This document shows positions 25,098 to 36,739 of a DNA stretch of 64,000 nt, in pieces. Location of the stretch: NCBI GenBank assembly GCA_020845895.1, contig JADLEX010000110.1, forward strand, positions 1 to 64,000, in the 5' to 3' direction. The stretch comes from Deltaproteobacteria bacterium (GTDB taxonomy: Bacteria > Lernaellota > Lernaellaia > JACKCT01). How positions within the stretch are numbered: position 1 is the first letter of the stretch; each line of letters opens with the position of its first letter. The notes beneath the pieces were generated by a model. The model saw only the letters and a program-made list of their open reading frames with translations. It searched no databases and had not been told where the DNA came from. A program made the translations under genes and the position numbers.

Positions 25098-27818
25098 TCA
25101 CTTGCCCGCCGGCACGAAACGAATGCGTTTCACGGTCACGGGAATGATTTCGTCCAAGGTGTAAAGCAGCGGGACGTACTCGCCCGCCATGTATTCATCG
25201 TGCAGATTGTCCATGTAGACCGACGCGGGACGTTCGACCTGCCCGCCCGGCAGCGCCGCCAGCGCGGGATAACGATCGCCATCCATCTCCATCACCATGC
25301 GCGCGGCGGGCGCGTGACCGTTGTGGAAGTCGTCCACGAGGCCGTACGGATTCGCGACGTTGATCGTGAACCAGCCGCCGTCGGACGGCGACTCGGGCAA
25401 CGCCGGGGCGATGAGCGACGGAATGCTGATGCCCTCGAACGCCAGCGCGAACTCGGCGGTGTGGAGCCGCCCCCACTGCCACTCGGCCATTTCCGGCCCG
25501 ATGCCGTCCTCCGACGCGAGCCACGCAATCGCATCGCCGAGCGCGTCGAGCAGGATGTCTTCCTTCGACTCGATCACCGGAGTCGTGATGTCGTCCCACC
25601 ACAGCTCGCCGTGATTCGTCTTCTCCGGGCTTTCGAGAAGGTTCAGCAACGCGCGGGCTTCCCATTGCGGACCCGACTCCGACTCATCGCCCGGCAGTTC
25701 CACGTCGGCCTCGGCGAACTCGTCGCCGAATGCGTTGACGATGACGCGGCCAAGCCAGACGTGGAAGAGCGTCGCGGAGACCGACTGAAACGCCTTCTCC
25801 GAGTCGGTGTACTCCGGCCGGTACCGGTCGGCGACCGCGGCGGGCGTCGAGAAATCCCACGTCGCAAGTTGGTCGATGGCGCGCTTCATGTCGGGCGCCA
25901 CCAGATCGGGGCGGACGTTGTACGCCTTGAACAGGAACGGCAGCATCCGCCGGCCGAAGTCGCTCGTCGTGTCGGACTGGATGCGCGCCATGTCGTCCAG
26001 CGTCGCACCTTTATCGGTCGCGGAACGAAGCAGACGCGTGATGCGCCCCGCGCGGTAGCCGATGTCCATGTCGTAGTAATAGTAGTAGTCGTCGTTCGTC
26101 GGATTGTTGTCTTTCAGCGTGCCGTAGATGTCGTTGTTCGCCGTCGCGAGATATCCCGACACTGGATTTTTCACGCGCGCCTGCGCGTCATCGGGAATGT
26201 AGCCGTCCCACTCCGAACCGCCCGTGCCCGGAAGCGGGAGGTAAGGCGGCTGCGTGCGCCAGTTTTCCCGAATCGGCAGGTTGCCCGTGGCGACATAGCC
26301 GATATCGCCGTTCACGTCTCCGAGAATCCAGCTATACATGCCGCGGCGATACTCGGAGAACGCATCGAGCCCTTCGTCGAGGTTCTCGGCGAACAGCACG
26401 TCGACGAACGCGTCGAGTTCGTTGCCCGGCGACATGCCCGTCCACGCAAGGCTCACACACGAGGTGCCCTGACACGAACCCGGAACGATCGGCCCGTGAT
26501 GCGGAACGAACTGCGTGGCGAGGCTGATCGTGCGCGCCTCGGCGGGATCCGACGAGGTCCAATAGTTCCGGCCGAACTTGCGGATGGGCACGAGTTGGTT
26601 CTCGAAGACCACGTGCTCGTCGTCCTTCTTCGGCCGAGTTTCGATATAGACGTCGTACGCGTCGATCGCCGCGTTGGTGCCGCTCCACGCCACGTAGTCG
26701 TTGTGACCGATCTGCGCGCCGGGTGCGCCCGGAAACGCGAGGCCCGCGAAGGAGACGTCGCCGTCGCCGAAGTGCGTGCTGTTGACGTGCACGAGGTAGA
26801 AGAACGACGGAAAAAGCAGTGACAGGTGTGGGTCGTTCGCCACGAGAGCGTTGCCCGTGGCGCTGTGCGCACCGTCCACGGCCCAGTTGTTGGAATGCTG
26901 CCCCTGCGCGAAGAACGTCTGGCGCGCCGCTTCGATCGTCTCACGCGCGGCCTGCATGGCGGGCAACGCGTCGCGGAGCCGGTCGGCGATCTCGTCCCAT
27001 GCGGCGAGGTCGAGTCCGGCCATCGAGTGTTCGGGCTCGCCGCTCTTTGCCGCGGAATCGAGGATTGCCGTGGGGTCGGACGGTTTGGCGCGATAGATGT
27101 CGAAGAATTTCTCCGGTCCGAGCTTCGCCAGCGCCTCGCCGAGCGCGATTTCCTCGGAAGCCGAATTCGATCCGGCCCACAGGTTCACGACCATGATGCC
27201 GAGGATGTCGCGGATCGTCATCGGTTCGATCGACGCGAGGTCGTACGACAGAATGCCCTGGTACATCGAGGGCGGTTCGGCTTCGGCGCGTCCGGCGACC
27301 ATGTCGGCCAAATAGGCGTTAACTCCGTCCACGAACGCCTGCAGCGCGAAAATCGTCTTTTCGTCGAGGCGCCCCTCGATCCAGTCGGCGATGTGCCGAC
27401 CGTCGGGAGCGGTGAAGAGCGTTCGGAAGTAGTGGTCGACCTCCCAGATCACGACGTCGGCCAACAGCGGCCCGACGAGCGACACGTGAGCGATGACCTC
27501 GCCGAGCCGGCCGTCGGCGATCTTGCGCGCGAGGTCGATTTCGCCGAAACGATCGCGCGCCTGCATATACCCTTGCAGATAGAACGCATCTCGATCCGTC
27601 CGCGCGTAGATGTGCGGAATGCCCCATTCGTCCACGAGCACATCCGCCTCGTCCTCGAGGTCTGCGTGCTCGATGAGAAGATCGACCGGCAGGCCGAGCT
27701 CGTCCGCCGTGCCCGACTCGTCCTCGGCCTTGTCGCCGTGCTCGCAGCCGACCGCGAAGGCGATCAGGACCATCGCCGCGAAGGCAAACGCACGAAACTC
27801 AGTCCACCGCGATGTCAT
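25098..27818 (-). CDS. Penicillin acylase-family Ntn hydrolase, lipoprotein
   Basis: 906 residues. The N-terminus is a lipoprotein signal (LIAFAVGC, Cys25) followed by an acidic linker. The alpha part begins at VDEWGIPHIYARTDRDAFY, and QGYMQARDRFGEIDLARKI is the usual conserved helix. The beta part should start at Ser309 (QHSNNWAVDGAHS), the self-processing nucleophile; the preceding residue is His where Gly is more common. ALVANDPHLSL follows as in the family. Members hydrolyse amides such as penicillins or acyl-homoserine lactones; substrate here unknown. Its start overlaps the phosphodiesterase gene by 20 bases and its stop is 11 bases from the porin, so the three form one operon. Confidence 0.88.
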   Translation of the reverse strand: MTSRWTEFRAFAFAAMVLIAFAVGCEHGDKAEDESGTADELGLPVDLLIEHADLEDEADVLVDEWGIPHIYARTDRDAFYLQGYMQARDRFGEIDLARKIADGRLGEVIAHVSLVGPLLADVVIWEVDHYFRTLFTAPDGRHIADWIEGRLDEKTIFALQAFVDGVNAYLADMVAGRAEAEPPSMYQGILSYDLASIEPMTIRDILGIMVVNLWAGSNSASEEIALGEALAKLGPEKFFDIYRAKPSDPTAILDSAAKSGEPEHSMAGLDLAAWDEIADRLRDALPAMQAARETIEAARQTFFAQGQHSNNWAVDGAHSATGNALVANDPHLSLLFPSFFYLVHVNSTHFGDGDVSFAGLAFPGAPGAQIGHNDYVAWSGTNAAIDAYDVYIETRPKKDDEHVVFENQLVPIRKFGRNYWTSSDPAEARTISLATQFVPHHGPIVPGSCQGTSCVSLAWTGMSPGNELDAFVDVLFAENLDEGLDAFSEYRRGMYSWILGDVNGDIGYVATGNLPIRENWRTQPPYLPLPGTGGSEWDGYIPDDAQARVKNPVSGYLATANNDIYGTLKDNNPTNDDYYYYYDMDIGYRAGRITRLLRSATDKGATLDDMARIQSDTTSDFGRRMLPFLFKAYNVRPDLVAPDMKRAIDQLATWDFSTPAAVADRYRPEYTDSEKAFQSVSATLFHVWLGRVIVNAFGDEFAEADVELPGDESESGPQWEARALLNLLESPEKTNHGELWWDDITTPVIESKEDILLDALGDAIAWLASEDGIGPEMAEWQWGRLHTAEFALAFEGISIPSLIAPALPESPSDGGWFTINVANPYGLVDDFHNGHAPAARMVMEMDGDRYPALAALPGGQVERPASVYMDNLHDEYMAGEYVPLLYTLDEIIPVTVKRIRFVPAGK

Positions 27819-30117
27819 ATTCCATGTCCGTGTAGTCCGGGTGCGTGACCGTGAGGGTCAGATCGTCGCCCGGCGTGATCGTGATATGCGCCTTGCCGCT
27901 CGCATCGGTCGTCGCATCGAAACCGGTGACGCCGCTCGTCGCCGTCACCGTCGCCCCCTCGATCGCCGTGCCCAGGTCGTCGTCCTGCACGGTGATCTCG
28001 AAGGTCGTCGCCTCGCCGGACTCGGCCGCGAGCGGCGCCCAGAACACGCGCGGGTTCTTGAAATACACACCGAGGTACGTGTCGGCGGAGCGCTTGATGC
28101 CCGCGGCATCGAGCGAGTCGATCGGCCAGCCGCCGCGCGTCGGATCACCGAGCTGCATGCCGTGATCGGAGGTGATGAACACCGCGGTGTCGTCCGCCAT
28201 GCCGGCGATTTCGAGCCAGTCGAAGATCAGACCGAGGTTTTTTTCCAGGTGATCGAGCACCATCGACATTTGATCGCCATGCGGGCCGTTCTTGTGGCCG
28301 GAGTCGTCGGTCGTCATGAAGTTCATGATGACGTAGGTCGGCCGGGGGATCGCGCCGTTGAAGAACAGATGCCAGAGCTCGATCATCGCGATTTCCTCGA
28401 CGAACTGCGCGAGGAACGTCGAGGTGTGCGGCAGGTTGGGATTCGGGTTGGGAATCCCCGGCGGCCAGTAGAGGCCCAGCGGCGGGAACGGGATCTCGCC
28501 GGTGCGGTCGCGAAACTCCAGGTCGGCCTTGTCGGCGTCGTATGTGGACGGTTCGGTGAGCGACGCGGTCAGAGCGCCTTTGCCCTTTTCCGGTTTGTAT
28601 TTACCGAAGTTCCGGTGGACAGCGGCATGCAGCGTCTCGCCCGGTTCCAGCGGGTTCCAGTACTTCTCCGACAGGATGAGTTGGTTGATCGGCTCCGCGT
28701 ACTCGCGCTCGGCGCGGATGTAGAATTCGTTGTCGAGGATGCCGTGGTGGCCGCTGTAGAGGCCCGACCCCACTACGTTGTGCCCCGGGTAGGTCACGCT
28801 CGGCCAGTTCGTGATGCTGCCGTAACCCGCCCACCCGCCTTCGTCGAAGAAGCGCGCGAAATTCGGCAGTTCGTCCGGGCGCTTCGCGACCTCGTCCACG
28901 ATGCGGGTGTGCGTGAGGCCGTCCATGATGATGACGATGGCGTGCGCCGCGCCCTCGCCCGAGAGCATTTCGTCGAGCGGATGACCGTCCTGCCAGTGAA
29001 GCAGCACGTCGTGGCTGAAGACGCCGCGCTCGTCGATGCCCTCGGTCGGCTCGAACCCGAGTAGCTTTCCCACGGTCGGGGCGATATCGACATGGCGCGC
29101 GAACACGTCGTGCCGGCCGGGTTTGATTCCCGCGCCCCACGCCAGCAACGGGCTGCGGCTCTGCGAGATGTTCAGGCTGCCGTGGTTGCCGACGTAACTG
29201 GCCGAATGGGCGTAGCCCTTCCAGTTGATGAGGACGTCCGCCGCGTTGGGAGAATCGAAATACGCCGCGATTCGTTCGTAGCCGAACGGGTACGAATCGT
29301 TGTCCGGCTCGATGAACGACAGTCGCGGATCGTCCGGAGCGTAACCCTCTTCCGGCCACGAGGCGTTGTTCGGATTCGCGCCGAGCGCCATCTCCTCGTC
29401 GAACGATGCGCCCCACGTCGGGTCCTGATTGCCGATCGGGTTCTCGCCGTCGAGATCGGCGATCTCGTACTCGTAACCCCGATGCGTCGGTACGCGCCGG
29501 AACCAAAGCGTGCCGCGCGCCGAGCGAATCTCGTACTCGTCTTCAATCCGCGTCGCCGCGAAATCGACACTCGGGTCGGCCATGAGCGCTTCGAGCGCCC
29601 GCTCGTAAACCTGCTCCTCGGTCGGATTCACACCCTGATCGAACTGGGGGAAGTCGGCGAAACCCGTGCGGCCCGGCGTGGTGTTGTCGATCGAAAACGA
29701 CGGTGAGACCACGGCTTCGCCGCGGTTGGTCGTGAGACGAACCTCGACCTCACCCGCGCAGCCCGCCTCACTGTCCCAGCTATGCCACGTGATCTCGTGC
29801 CGCCCGGGTCGAAGATAGTCGGTGTCGGCGGAGACTACGGCGCTCGCCCATTCGTCCCCCGCGCACGCGCCTTTGTAGTCGACTGACACGATTGAGCGGA
29901 CGGCGTCATCGACCGGACGAAGCATGAACGCGAGGATGATGTCCCCGTAATCCCCGGCCGCGCCCTCGAATCGGATCGCCGATTCGGTCGGCTCGCCGCC
30001 GTCGCTCCAGGTGTCGTTACCCCAACTTTTGTGGCTTTCGTCGCGTTCGGCGCACGCAAGAGCCGTGACGCACGCCAGGACGGCGATGAGCGTAAGGCGA
30101 ATCGAATTTCTCCGCAT
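27799..30117 (-). CDS. Alkaline phosphatase-superfamily phosphodiesterase lipoprotein, apparently circularly permuted
   Basis: 772 residues with a lipobox at VTALAC (Cys22). Residues about 45-150 look like an Ig-like domain. The catalytic core begins at AIVIIMDGLTHTR (Asp399) with nucleophile Thr442 in PSVTYPGH, then DDSGHKNGPH (Asp604/605, His608) and FITSDHGMQ (Asp651, His652), as in type I phosphodiesterases. The block that normally closes this fold (NHGSLNISQSR with His312, then VDIAPTVGKLLG) lies before the core, at residues 310-355. The C-terminus (about 703-772) is a carboxypeptidase-regulatory-like beta domain. The start is ATG at 30117; an earlier in-frame codon at 30186 would bury the signal. 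First gene of the operon with acylase and porin. Confidence 0.85.
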   Translation of the reverse strand: MRRNSIRLTLIAVLACVTALACAERDESHKSWGNDTWSDGGEPTESAIRFEGAAGDYGDIILAFMLRPVDDAVRSIVSVDYKGACAGDEWASAVVSADTDYLRPGRHEITWHSWDSEAGCAGEVEVRLTTNRGEAVVSPSFSIDNTTPGRTGFADFPQFDQGVNPTEEQVYERALEALMADPSVDFAATRIEDEYEIRSARGTLWFRRVPTHRGYEYEIADLDGENPIGNQDPTWGASFDEEMALGANPNNASWPEEGYAPDDPRLSFIEPDNDSYPFGYERIAAYFDSPNAADVLINWKGYAHSASYVGNHGSLNISQSRSPLLAWGAGIKPGRHDVFARHVDIAPTVGKLLGFEPTEGIDERGVFSHDVLLHWQDGHPLDEMLSGEGAAHAIVIIMDGLTHTRIVDEVAKRPDELPNFARFFDEGGWAGYGSITNWPSVTYPGHNVVGSGLYSGHHGILDNEFYIRAEREYAEPINQLILSEKYWNPLEPGETLHAAVHRNFGKYKPEKGKGALTASLTEPSTYDADKADLEFRDRTGEIPFPPLGLYWPPGIPNPNPNLPHTSTFLAQFVEEIAMIELWHLFFNGAIPRPTYVIMNFMTTDDSGHKNGPHGDQMSMVLDHLEKNLGLIFDWLEIAGMADDTAVFITSDHGMQLGDPTRGGWPIDSLDAAGIKRSADTYLGVYFKNPRVFWAPLAAESGEATTFEITVQDDDLGTAIEGATVTATSGVTGFDATTDASGKAHITITPGDDLTLTVTHPDYTDMEYDIAVD

Positions 30118-30431
30118 CGTCCCGATTCCATCCCGTCGATCTGGCCCAAATCGCTCGCGCGCGGCGCGAATTGCGATTGCGGCCATGAAAAAGTTGCGCG
30201 ACTCTATGCGCGCTGCCGCACAATCGTGCGTCCGTCATGTTACAAGAGTGTCACAAAGACGATTTGTTCACCCGCTGTGTGAAGAAATGATGGCGGAAAT
30301 TCGACGAGTCGGCAAGAGACGCGGGCGCGTTCGCGGGTCCGTTTGCGCACCGTCTCGGATTTTGGACGTGGTCGTCGCTTGACAGTGCCGGGTCGCGGTG
30401 ACATAAGCCCGCCGATTCGAACCCGAGCGAA
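30118..30431. other. Divergent intergenic region (314 bases)
   Basis: This gap separates the minus-strand phosphodiesterase operon from the plus-strand dabA operon. No coding frame is convincing. It holds a strong sigma70-like promoter for dabA near its right end and a weak inverted repeat TTCAC-N7-GTGAA at 30267-30283. A 17-base element (30166-30182) is shared, with one mismatch, with the trmJ upstream region at 6389-6405. A T-loop-like string near 30411-30425 does not fold into a tRNA. Confidence 0.6.
30379..30407 (+). promoter_or_regulatory. Predicted sigma70 promoter for dabA-dabB-nuoM-like
   Basis: A perfect TTGACA (30379-30384) is followed after 17 bases by CATAAG (30402-30407). Transcription would begin near 30414, leaving only about 18 bases of leader before the ATG at 30432, whose ribosome site is weak (GAGCGA). 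Confidence 0.6.
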
Positions 30432-33400
30432 ATGTCCGCCGATCCGTCAGAATCGAAGCCCGATTTTCCGACGACTCCGCAGCCGGCGTCCGAGCGGGAT
30501 GACCTCGCCCGAAAAGCGGAACACGCGATCGAGCACGCCGGGCACCTCCTGCCTGCGCAGGGTCCGATCTCGGTGTTCATCCACCACAACACGCTGCACG
30601 CATTCGAGGACCGCCCTTTCGAGCAGGCCGTCGTCGAAGCCGGCGAGCTGTTCGGCTGCGAACCGTTCCTCTCTGAGGCGCGTTATCGCGAAGAGCACCT
30701 TCGCGGACGCATCCACGAGGTGGATATCCGCGCGGTTCTCGAGCGCGATGTGGACAAGGACGGCGCCGTTCGCCTCGGAAATCTCCTGACGAGATCCGAA
30801 CTGCGCCTCACCGCTCTGCATCAGGGCATCGAGACGATTCCCGAAGTCGAACTCCTCTGGTTGATCGAGGAGACCGGGCTCATTCGCGAATTCCGCGCGG
30901 ACGCCCCAAAGGCGGCCCGGCACCGGGTGGTCGAGGGTTTCCGGCGCGGGCTCGCACGCTGGGAACTCTCCCTGCGCGAGGAGCGCGACGCCGTGCGGGC
31001 GTTATGGAACGCGTGTCGACGTGCCGCGAGCAGACGAACGCGTGTTCCCGTTGCGAACGGCCCGCGCGGGAGTGAGATCCGGCACCGGGACATCCTGCTG
31101 TCGATAACGGGCCGCGACTGCGACGAACTCGTTCACCCCTTCCTGATTCGCGTTTGCGCCGCCTTTTGCGATCAGGGCATCGCCTACTGGCCGATGCCGG
31201 GACGCGAGCGCGGTCTTTTCGCGTCGGTCCTCGAACTCCACGGCACCGGTCCCACGCAGCGCGGTGACTGGATGGACGATTTGACCGCGGAGTTGGGCCG
31301 AGAACGGGACCTCGACCCATCCCCATTGGAATCAATCGTTCGCTCGCTCCACGCGCTCGGTGTCGATCCCGCCGACTGGGATTCCTACATCTCACGAACA
31401 CTACTGGCCCTGCGTGGGTGGGCGGGAATCATCCGGACGCTCGAACACCGGCCGGACCTTTGGCCGGTCCAGGCATTGCCCGCCCGGCTGGCGGATTTCC
31501 TGGCCGTTCGTCTGATCGCGGACCGCGCCGCGCTGCGTTTCCTGATGCGGCGGGAAGGTCTCGGCGATGATCCCGCGCGCCTTCGTGCACAAAACGCATC
31601 GAGCGCGGATCCCGACGCGAACCGCGCGTCGCCGCACCAGGACGCGTATTCGCTGTTTCAGATCGCGCAGCTCGTCGGGCGGTCCGCCCGGGAGATCGAC
31701 CGGCTCACCGGAGCGGACGTCGCCGAGATCCTCGGCGATCTCGAAACCTTCTCCGGCGTGGAACGGCGGCGATTGCTGCATCAAGCATATGAGCGGCGAT
31801 ATCGCATCGAGATCCTCGACGCCCTCGCGAAACATTCCGCGCCCGGCGCGAGCGAATCAGGGCCGCGTTTTCAATTGATCGCGTGTATCGACGAGCGCGA
31901 GGAGTCGTTACGACGGCATCTCGAAGAGATCGAGCCCGATTGCGAAACCTTCGGCGCGGCAGGATTCTTCGGCGTCGCGATGTACTACCGGGGTGCGTCG
32001 GAAGTGCACCCGCGTCCGCTGTGTCCGGTCGTCGTCAAACCGATTCACGAGATCCATGAACACGTCGCCCTGACGCACGCGAATACCGCCCGCCTGCGCC
32101 GGACGCGGGCGCGCGCACTGGCGCGTCTCCAGCGCGGCTTTCATGTCGGAAGCCGCACCTTGACGCGCGGCGCAATCCTGACCGCCCTGCTCGGTGCGTT
32201 CACCGCGATTCCCCTGACGGTGCGTGTGTTGTTCCCCCGCGCAGCGTCGGCGATTCGACACGCGTTCGGACGCGTGGTGCGCATTCCTGCGCGGACCGAA
32301 CTGACGCTGGAGCCGGACGAAACCGTTTCCCCGATGTTCGGGGAGCGCGTCGGATACGATCCCCACGAAATGGCGGATATCGTCGAAGCCTTGCTCAGAC
32401 AGACGGGACTCGCCGCGCGGTTCTCGCGGCTCGTCGTCATCGCCGGGCACGGGTCGTCCAGCCTGAACAACCCCCATGAGTCAGCCCACGACTGCGGTGC
32501 GTGCGGCGGCGGACGCGGCGGCCCCAACGCGCGCGCCTTCGCCCTCATGGCGAATCGCTCGGACGTTCGTTTCCTGCTGATCGAGCGCGGCCTGACGATT
32601 CCCGAAGACACCCTCTTCGTCGGCGCGGAGCACAATAGCTGCAACGACGACATCCGGTTCTTCGACGAGGACTTGATCCCGACGAGCCGCCGCGAGGAGT
32701 ACGAGGCAGCGACCTCTGCCATCCGGCAGGCCTGCGCCCGCAACGCGCACGAGCGCTGTCGCCGCTTCGAGCACGCCGATTTCAATCTCCCTGCCGCCGC
32801 CGCGGTTCAGCACGTCGAGGCGCGAACGGAAGATCTGGCACAGCCACGACCGGAATACGGCCATGCGACCAACGCCGTTTGCATCGTGGGGCGACGTGCG
32901 AGGACACGCGGGCTCTTCCTCGATCGCCGTGCGTTTCTCGTGTCCTACGATCCGCTTCGCGACGACGCCGAGGGCCACACGCTCGAACGCGTGCTCGCGG
33001 CGGTCGCGCCGGTCTGCGCCGGTATCAATCTCGAGTACTACTTCTCCTACGTCGATCCCACCGGGTACGGATGCGGGACGAAACTGCCGCACAACATCAC
33101 CGGCATGCTGGGCGTGATGGACGGTCACGCGAGCGATCTGCGGACCGGCCTGCCCTGGCAAATGGTCGAGATTCACGAACCCGTCCGCCTGCTCATGGTC
33201 GTCGAAAACGATCCCGCGCTGGTGCGCCGTGTCCTCGACCGGCTTCCGGCGGTCCGACAACTCGTGACCAACCGCTGGATGATTCTTGCCACGCTCGCCC
33301 CGCAATCGAGTGCGATTTATTTGTTCGACGCCGAACGCGGCGAATTCAATCACCACGTTTCGGAAGGCGGAGAATTGCCGGTCGTGGAGTCCTCGCTAGG

Positions 33401-33463
33401 GTGGTACGCGGGGCGATCCGATCACCTCGGCTGTGCTTCGGTACGCTCGTCCGCGGGTGCGAC

Positions 33464-33467
<4 letters not shown>
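30432..33467 (+). CDS. dabA: DabA-type inorganic carbon uptake protein (UPF0753/DUF2309)
   Basis: 1011 residues, full length for DabA, the cytoplasmic zinc protein that with the membrane subunit DabB takes up CO2 as bicarbonate in an energy-coupled way. The four predicted zinc ligands are visible: Cys485 and Asp487 in ACIDEREES, His673 in VIAGHGSSS and Cys688 in HDCGACGG. The 15-residue step between the last two equals that of the Halothiobacillus protein (known from the literature), and the first pair matches the beta-carbonic-anhydrase CxDxR motif. The N-terminal FIHHNTLHAFED is another family signature. Overlaps dabB by ATGA. A carbonic-anhydrase-like gene lies at the end of the cluster. 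Confidence 0.93.
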
Positions 33468-34830
<1,363 letters not shown>

Positions 34831-34834
<4 letters not shown>

Positions 34835-36222
34835 CGTTTTTCGCACCGTGGATCGTGATTCTCGTCATCGCGTCACTGGTCGGCGCGGTCGTCGCTCACC
34901 TGCGCCGGTCGCGGTCGCGATTCGTTGTGATGGTCGTCAACTCCGTCGCGCTCGCGGTGTCAACACTCGCGGCCGTCGATCTCTGGCAACGCAGCGCCCA
35001 CCATGATCCGTTTGAATCGATTCGGATCTTCGTCGTGGACGACATGAACGCACCTCTGCTGGTGTTCGCGGCACTCGTGTCGTTTTTCGTCGCCCTGGTC
35101 GCGCCGGTGCGAAAGTGGAAGCCCGGCAGCGCCACGCGCATGTTGGTCGCCGAGGCCATCCTTTTCGCCGGATTCGCCGTGTCCAACGAGGTCGCGTTCG
35201 TCGCTTTGTGGATCGCCTCTTATCTGCCGTTCGACCGGGAACTCGGTCAATCCGACTGTCGCTCGGGATGCCGCCGAGGTTTCCGAATCGGCGCCATCGC
35301 GTCGTCCGGGCTGCTCGTCGTCGGTCTGCTCGCAAACCGCTGGATGCCTTCAGCCGACTCGGTCCTGCCGGGCTCGATCGCCATTTTGCTCGCGGCGATG
35401 ATTCGTCAGGGCGTCGTGCCGTTCCAATCGTGGCTTCCACACCTTTTCGCGCGGGCGCCGCTGCCATCCGTGTTGATGCTTTGCGTGCCGCAGTGGGGAA
35501 CCTGGGCGGCATTGCGGCTCTTCGTCCCCGACGCACCGCCGATCCTCCTATCCATCCTCGGCGCGTTCGCGTCGTTCACCGCCGTCTACGGCGCGGGGCT
35601 CGCGCTCGTCCAAAAAGACGCTCGCCGCGCCTTCGGGTGGCTCTTCGTCAGCGAGACGGCCATCGTGTTCGCTTCGCTGTCGGGGACAAGCGAGACCGGA
35701 CTCGCGGGCGGGTTGTTGCTGTGGTTGTCGAGCGGGCTTTCGCTCGCGGGGCTCGGGATGGCCTTGTGCGCCCTCGAAGCCCGACGCGGTCGCCTTTCGC
35801 TCGAAGGATTCAGCGGCGGGTTGGAGAGCACACCCCGGCTGGCCGGAAGTTTCTTGCTGCTCGGTCTTTGCTCCGTCGGTTTTCCCGGCACGCTGGGGTT
35901 TATCGGTACGGAACTGCTGATCGACGGGAGCTTGGGCACACACCCGCAACTCGCCATCGCCATGGTGATCGCGACGGTCCTGAACGGACTCGCCGTCGTG
36001 AACATGTACTTTCGATTGTTCTGCGGACGCAGAACCATCGCCAACCCCGCGATCGGGCTGCGTCCGCGCGAGTACGCGGGCTTCGTCGCTCTCGTGGTGA
36101 TTCTTTCGATCCTCGGTCTCTGGCCGCGCGGGATCGTGGCAACGCGCGTGCGCGCGGCAAAGACGGCGCAGGCCATCCCGCCCGTCGTCACCGCCGTGGA
36201 GCCGCGAGAGCCGACCTCATAA
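34831..36222 (+). CDS. NuoM/NuoL-like third subunit of the DAB operon
   Basis: 463 residues, about 13 helices, related to proton-pumping NADH dehydrogenase subunits but diverged. The segment that in NuoL-like proteins reads WLPxAMEGPTP is here FQSWLPHLFARAPLPS, so the conserved Glu of that helix is missing. The second half retains GFPGTLGFIGTELLIDGSLG, a NuoM-like motif. It overlaps dabB by ATGA. DAB systems described so far mainly consist of DabA and DabB; this third subunit may complete the membrane channel or anchor another factor. That role is inference. A terminator and a convergent carbonic-anhydrase-like gene follow. Confidence 0.8.
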
Positions 36223-36227
36223 GAAAA

Positions 36228-36249
36228 CCCCGCCGGAATCCCGGCGGGG
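36228..36249 (-). terminator. Rho-independent terminator for the carbonic-anhydrase-like gene
   Basis: A nine-base-pair stem (CCCCGCCGG / CCGGCGGGG) with an AATC loop. On the minus strand the stem is followed by TTTTCTT, so it terminates transcripts arriving from 36277 and above. It may also act weakly on the plus strand after the DAB operon. Confidence 0.8.
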
Positions 36250-36276
36250 CATCCATCGGCATTCAGATCCATCCGC

Positions 36277-36720
36277 TCAGTTCGGCGGATCGACCGAAAT
36301 CATCTCCCATTCATCCTCGGTGCCCGCGACCAGCCTCGCGAAATGCGCCTGAACACGCACACCGCGAAACGTCTGCATCAGACGCTCGCGCGCGGCGAGA
36401 AGGTCCTCCCGGTGCCGCTCGAGTTCTTCCTTTTCGCCCGGGAATGCGAAGTGCCCGTACGCCCCGCAGTCCTGATGATTGACCAGGTGAATCGTTTTCA
36501 CGCCGTGCAGATGGACGGCGACCTCGACGCTGCGCAGGATCGCCTGTCCCCGTTCGTTTTGCGTGTGAACGAAATCGTGAATCGCCCCGGCCCGAGCGAT
36601 GACGTCGCAATCGACGCCGAGCGTCGCGATGAACGCGCTAATGAAGTCGCGTCCGTCCGGGCGGCGGTGCAGTCGAAAATCTTCGCACGTCACGAGGCAC
36701 GCGTCGCAGCGATGTCCCAT
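36277..36720 (-). CDS. Small beta-carbonic-anhydrase-like protein
   Basis: 147 residues. The zinc signature of beta-type carbonic anhydrases is present in a short form: Cys12-x-Asp14-x-Arg16 (TCEDFRLHRR) and His82-x-x-Cys85 (LVNHQDCGAYG). A central helix/strand unit (SVEVAVHLHGVKTIHLVNH) links them. This matches the putative carbonic anhydrase 2 group of small proteins, whose activity is little tested. It lies convergent to the DabA-DabB operon. In a heterotroph it could equilibrate CO2 and bicarbonate for carboxylases once DAB has imported carbon. Two extra Cys pairs near the N-terminus (HRCDAC) are unusual. Activity is an inference. Confidence 0.82.
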   Translation of the reverse strand: MGHRCDACLVTCEDFRLHRRPDGRDFISAFIATLGVDCDVIARAGAIHDFVHTQNERGQAILRSVEVAVHLHGVKTIHLVNHQDCGAYGHFAFPGEKEELERHREDLLAARERLMQTFRGVRVQAHFARLVAGTEDEWEMISVDPPN

Positions 36721-36739
36721 GGCGCCCTCCGTCTCCGGC

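Noticed and set aside
30411..30425. tRNA T-loop-like string (GGGTTCGAATCGG on the minus strand) next to dabA
   Set aside because: The flanking bases do not pair into a T stem, and no acceptor or anticodon arm can be drawn around it.
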